From Corynebacterium sp. TAE3-ERU16 (GTDB taxonomy: Bacteria; Actinomycetota; Actinomycetes; Mycobacteriales; Mycobacteriaceae): a stretch of DNA of 64,000 nt. Location of the stretch: the NCBI RefSeq assembly GCF_019209935.1, contig NZ_JAHUTN010000011.1, positions 1-64,000 on the forward strand. The letters are read 5' to 3'. Shown one piece after another: positions 1 through 6,510 of the stretch (position 1 is its first letter; each line of letters begins with the position of its first letter). The notes under the pieces were generated by a model. It had not been told where the DNA came from and did not search any database. It was given only the letters and a program-made list of their open reading frames with translations. Made by a program: the position numbers and the translations under genes.

Positions 1-180
1 GTACCCCCCCCCCGTGGCCTTCCTCGCCGACCCGCGGCCGCGGGCGGCCCGGGGCCGCCCGGCCGCCTCGTCTTTGTCGCGCCCCCGCTCCCCCCCCCCC
101 CCTCACCCCCCGCGGTGCCTCCCCAACCCCCCCCCCGCCCCCCACCCCCCCCCCCCCCCCCGGGGGGGGGGGGCCCGGGC
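1..180. other. C/G homopolymer and low-complexity tract
   Basis: The first 180 bases consist of long runs of C and G (runs of about 10 or more around 5-13, 90-110, 140-162 and 160-172) with no A/T signal of a promoter or gene. Such runs are unlike anything else in the window and are typical of poorly resolved contig ends. I see no supportable gene in it. Confidence 0.6.
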
Positions 181-198
181 CTCTGTCGTTCCGTGGGA

Positions 199-675
199 TC
201 AGGTGTTCGGGGCGGGGATGTCGTCACCGTCGATGCCGTTGACCGGGATGCGGCACTCACCGGTCATTCCGGTCCCGCCCGCGGCGGTCACGACGATCTC
301 GTGGATGGTGGCGTTGGGGATGCCGCTGGGTATCTGCCATCCCGTGGCTCCCTCGTCGAGTCTGATCTCGTAGTCGGTGTTCTGCTTCTCGCCGGGTTCC
401 GGCTCATGGACGATCCGGATGTCGATCCGGTCCCCGGGCTTCCCGTTGTAGGTGATGTCGGCCGACGGTTTCCGGTGGTCGATGTCGATGACCTCCGGGT
501 CGCAATCGCCGGATGTGGATACCTCGCCGAGGATCGGTGCGTCCGTCGGTCTGGGTGCGAGTTGTGCCGAGGGGGCGGTTGACTCCCGCTCGTTCGGCGG
601 GGAGCAGGAGGCTGCCGTCGCGAGGAGGGTTGCGGAGCAGACTGCGAGTACAAGCGGTGTCCGTCGGAGGATCAT
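199..675 (-). CDS. putative secreted lipoprotein of unknown function
   Basis: 158-residue protein. The N-terminus (M-I-L-R-R, then a hydrophobic stretch) ends in a lipobox-like A-A-S-C with the lipidated cysteine at residue 24, so a membrane-anchored extracellular lipoprotein is expected. The mature part is rich in Asp, Pro and Thr with two further cysteines and no domain I recognise. The start at 675 was chosen because AAGGAG lies 10 nt upstream and because an upstream extension to 717 would put charged residues ahead of the signal peptide. It is divergent from the membrane protein/GntR operon; the palindrome at 737-770 lies in the shared upstream region, so it may be co-regulated. Confidence 0.7.
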   Translation of the reverse strand: MILRRTPLVLAVCSATLLATAASCSPPNERESTAPSAQLAPRPTDAPILGEVSTSGDCDPEVIDIDHRKPSADITYNGKPGDRIDIRIVHEPEPGEKQNTDYEIRLDEGATGWQIPSGIPNATIHEIVVTAAGGTGMTGECRIPVNGIDGDDIPAPNT

Positions 676-741
676 GTCGGAGTAACTCCTTCGTTCGGTG
701 TCGGGCCTGTGCCCCACGCTACCGGGGGGGGTGGATCGGTG

Positions 742-765
742 TTTGTATCAATTCATTGACACAAA
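742..765. promoter_or_regulatory. operator 1 of the GntR/YtrA-type regulator
   Basis: Inverted repeat TTTGT-A-TCA-N6-TGA-C-ACAAA, embedded in a longer palindrome spanning 737-770 with only one mismatched pair. It overlaps a TTGACA -35 box (756-761) that is 17 nt from TAGTGT (779-784). A second 24-bp copy with the same half-site pattern lies at 787-810. Its position upstream of an operon that ends in a GntR-family gene makes autoregulation the simplest reading. Confidence 0.6.
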
Positions 766-786
766 CACCGGTCCCACATAGTGTCA

Positions 787-810
787 TTTGTGCCATATGA
801 TTGGTACAAA
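787..810. promoter_or_regulatory. operator 2 of the GntR/YtrA-type regulator
   Basis: Inverted repeat TTTGT-G-CCA-N6-TGG-T-ACAAA, same length and architecture as the site at 742-765, with 45 bp between centres. It lies just before the ribosome-binding site (GAAGGA) of the membrane-protein gene at 828, so a bound repressor would block the transcript start region. Confidence 0.6.
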
Positions 811-827
811 ACTCGAAGGAGTCCACC

Positions 828-1697
828 ATGACACCCGTCCTTCCCCTGATAGTCGCAATTCTCGGAGGCATCGCCGGCGCTGTGTCGATCCGCTTCGTGC
901 GGAGGCGAGGAGTCCCCGACGGAGACGCCGTCGCCATCGAATCCCCGGTCCTGGTGCGCTACCGCCGTTGGATCATGGGTGGGGTGGTGGTCGGATCGAT
1001 CACCGCACTGCTGGGGATCCTTCTCGTCACCGGGCTCGGTCTGGGGCTGGTGTTGGCCCCGATGGTGTTCGCCGTCGTAGTCCTCACCACCTCGGCGCTG
1101 GCGGTGGCCACCATCCGACCGCGACAGGGCGCGCGTCGTCAAGCGCCGCTGGCCACCAGAACACTCCGTTCCACCGCCGGGACCACGGACCTGATGGTGG
1201 CGCTCACCACGGTCGTTGTCACCGTAGCGGTCCTCGTCACCGGAATCCTCGCCGGATCCCCCGATGACCTCGGAAGGCAGGGACGGGCAGTCACGGTGTT
1301 CTGTGACATGGACGACGGACTCCATGTCATCTCATCGACCCCGTGGCCCGGAAGCTGGTACTCGACACCGCTGCTCATCATCCTCGCGACCTGCACACTC
1401 ATCGGGCTCGGAGCGCTCATTCTCGCGACGAAACGCCCCGTCCTGCCTGATCTGGAGGCCGATGCATCATTCCGCAGGATCGCCGGACACACCGGCACCT
1501 GCACCCTCACTTTCACCGCGGCGGTCACGGGCGCCCCGATCGCCTTCCGGATGCTCTCCGCGTACCCCGACTGTGCGGGCATGCCGGGCTTCCTGTGGGC
1601 GATTGCGGCAGCCGGTGGGTTGCTCGTCTGTTCCGCCGTGTACGCCGTGGGGCAGGTCGGTGCGGCGCTGGCCGGGCGAGCTCCGGAAGCGCGGTGA
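828..1697 (+). CDS. multi-pass membrane protein co-transcribed with a GntR regulator
   Basis: 289 residues with about six hydrophobic segments (near residues 4-22, 45-90, 120-140, 180-200, 225-245 and 260-280). It resembles the DUF1648-like or uncharacterised permease-like membrane proteins that often pair with YtrA-type GntR regulators, but I recognise no catalytic motif. The start at 828 follows GAAGGA by 7 nt. Only 6 bp separate its stop from the regulator gene at 1704, so the two form an operon under the twin operators at 742-810. In comparable loci the membrane partner responds to cell-envelope stress; that role is inference here. Confidence 0.65.
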   Translation: MTPVLPLIVAILGGIAGAVSIRFVRRRGVPDGDAVAIESPVLVRYRRWIMGGVVVGSITALLGILLVTGLGLGLVLAPMVFAVVVLTTSALAVATIRPRQGARRQAPLATRTLRSTAGTTDLMVALTTVVVTVAVLVTGILAGSPDDLGRQGRAVTVFCDMDDGLHVISSTPWPGSWYSTPLLIILATCTLIGLGALILATKRPVLPDLEADASFRRIAGHTGTCTLTFTAAVTGAPIAFRMLSAYPDCAGMPGFLWAIAAAGGLLVCSAVYAVGQVGAALAGRAPEAR

Positions 1698-1703
1698 TCC
1701 CGG

Positions 1704-2087
1704 ATGAACCAGCAGGGGATAACCGTTCGGCTGGATGACCCGACGCCGGTCTACGCACAGGTGCACCGGGAGGTTCTCCGGCTCATCGCGGTCGGGGAGC
1801 TGACCGAGGGGGACCGGCTACCACCGTTGCGCCAACTGGCGCGGGACCTCGGGGTCGCCCCGGGCACGGTCGCACGCGCCTACCGGGACCTCGAGGCCGC
1901 GGGCACTGTGACCACCCGTCGCGGCGCTGGCACCCGGATAGCGGCGGGCGCGCCGAAGGATGGCGCCGCCGGGTCCGTCGATCCGCTGGCCGCCAATGTC
2001 GCAACCCTGATCGCCGACGCCGTTGCGGCGGGCATCCCGCTGGATGAGGTGCAGCGGCGGATAGCGGAGGCGTGGCCGGCGGGGTGA
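1704..2087 (+). CDS. GntR-family transcriptional regulator, YtrA subfamily
   Basis: 127 residues. The N-terminal two thirds is a GntR winged helix-turn-helix (P-V-Y-A-Q-V near residue 14, then L-P-P-L-R-Q-L-A-R-D-L-G-V and G-T-V-A-R-A-Y near 40-65). The C-terminal part is a short helical tail of about 50 residues instead of an effector domain, which is the hallmark of the YtrA subfamily. It lies 6 bp after the membrane-protein gene, and two matching 24-bp palindromes precede the operon, so it probably represses its own transcription. Confidence 0.88.
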   Translation: MNQQGITVRLDDPTPVYAQVHREVLRLIAVGELTEGDRLPPLRQLARDLGVAPGTVARAYRDLEAAGTVTTRRGAGTRIAAGAPKDGAAGSVDPLAANVATLIADAVAAGIPLDEVQRRIAEAWPAG

Positions 2088-2150
2088 GCCGGGACCGTTA
2101 GGATTGACGATTGCCAGTTCACCGCACACGTCAGTTCCAAGGAGAATCCC

Positions 2151-3185
2151 ATGGCCGGATACACCCCGGGCGAAACCACCGTGCACACCTCGGTCGCGGA
2201 GATCGGCCGCGTCACCCGCGCTCTGCGCGCGACCGCACGGCCGGTCGTTCTCGTTCCCACCATGGGCGCACTCCATGAAGGACACCTGGAACTCGTCCGG
2301 GCCGCGCAATCCCTCCCGAGGGCCGTGGTCGTGGTGTCCATCTTCGTCAATCCGTTGCAGTTCGGGGACGGGGCCGACCTGGACTCCTATCCGCGGACCC
2401 TGGACGCTGACGTGGAGAAGCTGCGGAAACTCGGCGTTGAGCTGGTGTTCGCCCCGTCCGTGCGCGAGATGTACCCGAACGGGTTCCGGACCACCGTCTC
2501 CGCCGGGCCTCTGGCCGAGGAGCTGGAGGGTGCCGCGCGTCCCGGCCACTTCGATGGTGCGCTGACCGTCTGCCTGAAGCTGTTCAACGTGACCAACTGC
2601 TCCGACGCGGTGTTCGGGGAAAAGGACTACCAGCAGCTCGTTCTCATGCAGCAACTCGTGACGGACCTCAACCTGCCCGTCCAGCTGCATTCCGTCCCCG
2701 TCATCCGGGAGAACGACGGGTTGGCCATGAGCTCCCGGAACGTCCGGCTCGATGACGCCTCGCGGCAGGCGGCCGTCGCTCTCTCCGCCGCGCTCACGCT
2801 GGGTGCGCACTGCGGCGATCAGGGTGTGGACGCGGTGCTCACGGGCGCCCGCTCCGTGTTGGACTCCGTACCCGGTGTCGAGGTCGACTACCTGGAGCTT
2901 CGCGACGGCAGGTTGACCCGGCTGCCCGGGGACGTCGGGGAAGGTGAGGCCCGCCTGCTCGTCGCTGCCCGGGTCGGAGGCGTCCGGCTGCTGGACAATG
3001 TCGGTGTCATCCTCGGTGATCTGCAGACCCGCAGGGAGAAGGAGATCGCCCAGGCCGCCCTCCACGCCGCGGGGCTCGACGCCGAGCTCAGCGATGAGGA
3101 GATGGCGGAGCTCCGGAGACTCAGGGAAAAGGTACAGGAGATACGGTCTTCCCGCCGGGGCGGATCCGGAGATTCCCGCGAATGA
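2151..3185 (+). CDS. panC: pantothenate synthetase (pantoate--beta-alanine ligase)
   Basis: 344 residues. Joins pantoate and beta-alanine using ATP in coenzyme A biosynthesis (cytosolic). The ATP-binding signature M-G-A-L-H-E-G-H sits at residues 38-45, a F-G-E-K-D-Y-Q-Q motif near 160, and the KMSKS-like M-S-S-R-N near 190. The C-terminus is about 50 residues longer than the typical 280-residue enzyme and is charged (a Glu/Arg-rich helix then R-R-G-G-S). AAGGAG precedes the start. In related genomes a panC lies between the DUF2520 gene and lysS; here that position is taken by nsrR-hmp and panC sits next to the porin region. Confidence 0.95.
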   Translation: MAGYTPGETTVHTSVAEIGRVTRALRATARPVVLVPTMGALHEGHLELVRAAQSLPRAVVVVSIFVNPLQFGDGADLDSYPRTLDADVEKLRKLGVELVFAPSVREMYPNGFRTTVSAGPLAEELEGAARPGHFDGALTVCLKLFNVTNCSDAVFGEKDYQQLVLMQQLVTDLNLPVQLHSVPVIRENDGLAMSSRNVRLDDASRQAAVALSAALTLGAHCGDQGVDAVLTGARSVLDSVPGVEVDYLELRDGRLTRLPGDVGEGEARLLVAARVGGVRLLDNVGVILGDLQTRREKEIAQAALHAAGLDAELSDEEMAELRRLREKVQEIRSSRRGGSGDSRE

Positions 3186-3822
3186 GGATCAGCACCACCC
3201 GTCCACCGGTCGCCCGGAAACGCCGCGGCGTGGTCACCGGTCGCTGAGGGGGAGATTCCCTGCGCCCACACTGATATCTCCGCCGCCGACCCCGCGTGGG
3301 GAGCGGGGAGCCGGGCCCCGCACGTTCACCGGCGGTGAATTGGCGGACCATTCCGCCGGGGTTTCCTCCGGCGGCCGGGCGGTTGGCGGTCCGAAACAGG
3401 CCCCTGCGGCCGGTGCGTGTCCGGGTCTGAGGTGCCCCGGGTGGTTGGTGTACCCGGTTGCCCTCCTGACGCAGTCGGGTCCCGGTTGAGCGGACTCGGC
3501 CCGGATTCGTCTGCAGGCAGGGATGCCGCCACTTCACCGCCGGTCCACATTGTCCACACGGCGCGGGGCCGGTCGGGGTGCGCCGATCCCGGGGTGGACC
3601 AGGGGGCTCCCCGGGCCGCGGGATGGAGGAAACTCCCCACCGGCGCACCAGGTCGTCGGATCGGTGCGCGGAGGTGGTCGTGGCCGGAAGTCGGGAACGG
3701 GCGAGGAACCACCGCCACTCCCGCGACTGAATCCCCTGTGCCGGTGGCTGGTGTCGTCTGCCTTCGCTTCCACCCGATCTGCCGCCACCGCTGCACGGGA
3801 GGCTCCCAGGTGGCGCGAGACA

Positions 3823-3883
3823 TATATAGAGGTATTCCGTCCTATATAGAGGTGCCCCTACATAGAGGTTCCTATATAGAAGT
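3823..3883 (+). repeat. four-copy array of TATATAGAGGT
   Basis: Direct repeats start at 3823 (TATATAGAGGT), 3843 (identical), 3859 (TACATAGAGGT) and 3873 (TATATAGAAGT), with start-to-start spacing of 20, 16 and 14 bp. Units 2 and 4 contain the self-complementary CTATATAG. The AT-rich units stand out in GC-rich surroundings. They could be regulator or replication-protein binding sites; nothing nearby identifies the ligand. Confidence 0.7.
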
Positions 3884-4641
3884 AGACGTGTTCATGTACT
3901 CGGCCGGGCGGCCACTTCTGGGGTGTCGTGTGGTTCGCCGCCCGTGTACCGGCCCCGGATGGGATCCGGTCCGGGCGAGCGTGTGAGGGGTCGGGCTGTG
4001 GGAGACCGTGGTGGAGATCCGCGTGGTTCCCGGACCCGCCGGCTGGCGCGTGTTCTCCCGGAGGACAGAGATGTGCCCGCTGAGCCGGGCTGTCCACGGT
4101 CTTTCGTTCCGGAGAGGCTGCAGGCCGGGCGTGGTGCGGCGACGGCGGATCCGGCACCGGGCAACCGGGAACCGGACGGGACGTTCGGTGTTTCCGGAAG
4201 GGACCGCAAGCCCGGGATGTTCCGGGGGAGCGGGTCGGCGGGGAGAAGACGGTCAGTCCTGTCTCTATCCGGTTGCGTGCACGCCTGCACCGGTCCTTTC
4301 CCGGACGAAGAGGGATACAGCTTCCGATCGGTGATTCCCCGTCGGAGTCCGGCCGCGGCGCCGATCACGATGCCTCGGGAACAGCCGTCGGCCACAGGCC
4401 GAACCGACGATTCATGTACTCCGGGATGCTCGCCGTTTCCTGTCGGTCGTCCCGGGACAGCGGAATCCGGTGCTCCGGGTCCCTCGGGTGGTGGTCCGCC
4501 GGGCCCTCCCCGGAGAACCCCGTTAGGTGGCGGTGGAGCGGTACATACGGTCCCACATATAGCGGTTGAGGCTGTTGTGGTCGATGTGGCGGGGCGCTGC
4601 TCGCGTTAAAACCCCCCGGATAGGGGCAATTTAAGAGAGGT

Positions 4642-4654
4642 TGAGATTATCTCA
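4642..4654. promoter_or_regulatory. perfect palindrome TGAGAT-T-ATCTCA
   Basis: A 6-1-6 inverted repeat about 215 bp upstream of the porH -35 box. It has the size and symmetry of a dimeric regulator site; the regulator is unknown. Confidence 0.4.
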
Positions 4655-4855
4655 GGCGATTCCGGGCTCTATCTGGCCTGTGTACGTCTTCGTTACTCCG
4701 AAAACGCGTTTATCCGTGTTTTTCTCATCTGGTACGCGCCAGCTGGCGATTATAGATGAAAAAGTGCAGGTCGTGAGCCCGGATGTATGCCCCGGATGTG
4801 GGTACCCGGTTCCGGCGCCGTCCCGGGGTCGGGAGGATTGTCGATCAGAAAGATG

Positions 4856-4883
4856 TTGACTCCCACGCTGCGTGTGCTTAAAT
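4856..4883 (+). promoter_or_regulatory. predicted porH-porA promoter
   Basis: TTGACT (4856-4861), a 16-nt spacer and TTAAAT (4878-4883), giving a transcript start near 4890 and a leader of about 70 nt. The leader holds two small hairpins (GACG.CC around 4893-4909 and CCAGC/GCTGG around 4925-4941) before AAGGAG and the porH start codon. A long structured leader would suit a highly expressed envelope protein. Confidence 0.55.
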
Positions 4884-4961
4884 GAGTCCATGACGTCCTG
4901 AGGGCGTCAGCAACTGGAATCTACTACCAGCTCCAGGCTGGTTCCTCTCAAGGAGAACAAC

Positions 4962-5159
4962 ATGGACATCGCTCATCAGCTCGGCGCTTTCAGCGACATC
5001 ATCGGCGGCATCGTCAAGGTCTTCGGCAACATGCCCGAAAGCATCTTCCAGGTCTGGAAGGCCCTCCGCGGCTTCACCGCTGTTGAGATGAGCCTCGGCA
5101 CCGCCGCCATGAGCGCCGGCAACCCGGTTGCCGAAGGCCTCGCGGTCATCGCCGAATAA
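4962..5159 (+). CDS. porH: PorH-type cell-wall channel peptide
   Basis: 65 residues, no signal peptide, mildly amphipathic helical throughout (starts M-D-I-A-H-Q-L). C. glutamicum PorH is 57 residues, likewise lacks a signal sequence, is O-mycoloylated, and forms a hetero-oligomeric outer-membrane channel with PorA. Assignment rests on size, amphipathicity, a second tiny partner gene 39 bp downstream and the neighbouring ppk2, which matches the porH-porA-ppk2 order of C. glutamicum. AAGGAG lies 6 nt before the start. Primary sequence similarity between species is weak in this family. Confidence 0.78.
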   Translation: MDIAHQLGAFSDIIGGIVKVFGNMPESIFQVWKALRGFTAVEMSLGTAAMSAGNPVAEGLAVIAE

Positions 5160-5198
5160 TCAGCACTTCCCAACTCATAACTCTCTAGGAGCCCTAAA

Positions 5199-5351
5199 AT
5201 GGCAAACTTCTCCCTCGCTTCCGACCTCTTCTCCCTCGCTTCCGGCCTCTTCTTCGTCAACGAGTGGAACCCGGTCGTTCAGCTGCTCCACGTCCTCGAG
5301 CCCTTCGCTAACGTGGCCGGTGGCCTGAAGAGCATCCTCGGCGCTTTCTGA
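5199..5351 (+). CDS. porA: PorA-type cell-wall channel peptide
   Basis: 50 residues (begins M-A-N-F-S-L-A-S, ends L-G-A-F) with no signal peptide; nearly all hydrophobic or small residues with a few charges, as in C. glutamicum PorA (45 residues). It contains an internal near-repeat F-S-L-A-S-D-L / F-S-L-A-S-G-L at residues 4-17. AGGAG is 7 nt before the ATG. It shares an operon with the porH-like gene and is closed by the perfect hairpin at 5412-5452. It is too short for most gene finders and was recognised from context. Confidence 0.75.
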   Translation: MANFSLASDLFSLASGLFFVNEWNPVVQLLHVLEPFANVAGGLKSILGAF

Positions 5352-5411
5352 TCGCCGCTTCACTCCTGACGGAGTGAACCTCCCTCGCTGATCCATGATC
5401 TTTGAGGGCAA

Positions 5412-5452
5412 CGAGAACCCGGTACCGTGCAATGCACGGTACCGGGTTCTCG
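5412..5452 (+). terminator. rho-independent terminator of the porH-porA operon
   Basis: Perfectly self-complementary sequence of about 20 bp per arm (CGAGAACCCGGTACCGTGC with its complement around a central AAT), followed by CGCGTTTA. It is 60 nt beyond the porA stop and isolates the operon from ppk2. Confidence 0.8.
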
Positions 5453-5579
5453 CGTTTAGGTACCCGCAGTCCGCCGCGTCGGACGGTTTCAGATGAGATA
5501 TCCACCCGCTGTCCCCCCGTCGGCGTGGTGAGTCCAAGAATCGTCCGCGTACTCCCCCTCGCGGCGTTAAACTGAGATC

Positions 5580-6479
5580 ATGGCTGAACTTCCCGAGCAG
5601 GAACTCCCCGTCGTCGACCTGGCCGCCACCGAAGGCTACATCGTCGATGATTCAGACGATGACGATCCAGTCCTCATCAGGCCCGACGGCGCGCCCGTGG
5701 AGACATGGAGGGAGAACTACCCGTACGACGAGCGGATGTCCCGGCACGAGTACGAGCACATCAAGCGTGCCCTCCAGATCGAGCTGCTCAAATGGCAGAA
5801 CTGGACGAAGGACACCGGGCAACGCCACATCATCCTCTTCGAGGGACGTGACGCCGCGGGTAAGGGCGGAACCATCAAGCGTTTCAACGAGCACCTCAAT
5901 CCGCGCGGTGCGCGCACCGTCGCACTGGAGAAGCCATCCCCGCGCGAGTCGACCTCGTGGTACTTCCAGCGCTACATCGAGCACTTTCCCTCAGCGGGGG
6001 AGATCGTGTTCTTCGACCGCTCCTGGTACAACCGTTCCGGTGTCGAGCGCGTCATGGGTTTCTGCACGGAGTCCCAGCACGCCGAGTTCCTCCGCGAGGT
6101 GCCGATGCTGGAGAACATGATCATGGGATCCGGGATCTCACTGACCAAGTTCTGGTTCTCGGTCACCCAGAAGGAGCAGCGCACCCGCTTCGCCATCCGC
6201 CAGGTTGACCCGGTCCGGCAGTGGAAGCTCTCCCCGATGGACCTCGCGTCACTGGACAAGTGGCCGGACTACACCCGCGCCAAGGAGGAGCAGTTCCGGT
6301 ACACGGACACCGACGAGTCGCCGTGGATCACCATCAAGTCGAACGACAAGAAACGGGCCCGCATCAACGCGATGCGCTACGTGCTGTCGAAGTTCGAGTA
6401 CACCGGCAAGGACCATGAGCTCGTCGGTGAGCCGGATCCGAAGATCGTTCTCCGCGGGCGGGACCAGATCGGCGACTGA
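5580..6479 (+). CDS. ppk2: polyphosphate kinase 2
   Basis: 299 residues. Uses polyphosphate as phosphate donor to make nucleoside triphosphates or the reverse. Walker A-like G-R-D-A-A-G-K-G-G near residues 89-97, Walker B-like F-F-D-R-S-W-Y-N-R near 143-151, and the lid segment rich in Arg (T-R-F-A-I-R) near 200 are all present; single PPK2 domain of the usual ~300-residue length. TAAACT ends 6 nt before the ATG and no Shine-Dalgarno is visible, so the transcript is probably leaderless. Position next to porA matches C. glutamicum. Confidence 0.93.
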   Translation: MAELPEQELPVVDLAATEGYIVDDSDDDDPVLIRPDGAPVETWRENYPYDERMSRHEYEHIKRALQIELLKWQNWTKDTGQRHIILFEGRDAAGKGGTIKRFNEHLNPRGARTVALEKPSPRESTSWYFQRYIEHFPSAGEIVFFDRSWYNRSGVERVMGFCTESQHAEFLREVPMLENMIMGSGISLTKFWFSVTQKEQRTRFAIRQVDPVRQWKLSPMDLASLDKWPDYTRAKEEQFRYTDTDESPWITIKSNDKKRARINAMRYVLSKFEYTGKDHELVGEPDPKIVLRGRDQIGD

Positions 6480-6510
6480 ACGTCCGGCCCAGTGCCCCAC
6501 CCGGGGACAC

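Larger units (their letters stand above)
3186..4961. other. gene-poor region upstream of porH
   Basis: About 1.78 kb with no convincing gene. Long open frames exist on both strands because of the high GC content, but their translations are Gly/Pro/Arg-rich and lack ribosome-binding sites or domains. Recognisable contents are a short hairpin TTCACC-GGC-GGTGAA (3325-3339), the TATATAGAGGT array (3823-3883), a related CATATAGCGGT near 4556-4566, an AT-richer stretch from about 4605, the perfect palindrome TGAGAT-T-ATCTCA (4642-4654) and the porH promoter. Confidence 0.6.

Noticed and set aside
3417..3986. 189-codon + strand frame across the TATATAGAGGT array
   Set aside because: No ribosome-binding site, no conserved motif, and composition typical of non-coding GC-rich frames; the repeat units shift in phase with each copy.
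3923..4609. 228-codon + strand frame
   Set aside because: Gly/Pro/Arg-rich with no recognisable domain or start signal; several other frames of similar length overlap it.
4641..4859. 72-codon frame with a C-P-G-C-G-Y-P motif upstream of porH
   Set aside because: TTG start inside a palindrome, ends over the porH promoter, and only a single CxxC is visible; insufficient for a zinc-ribbon gene.
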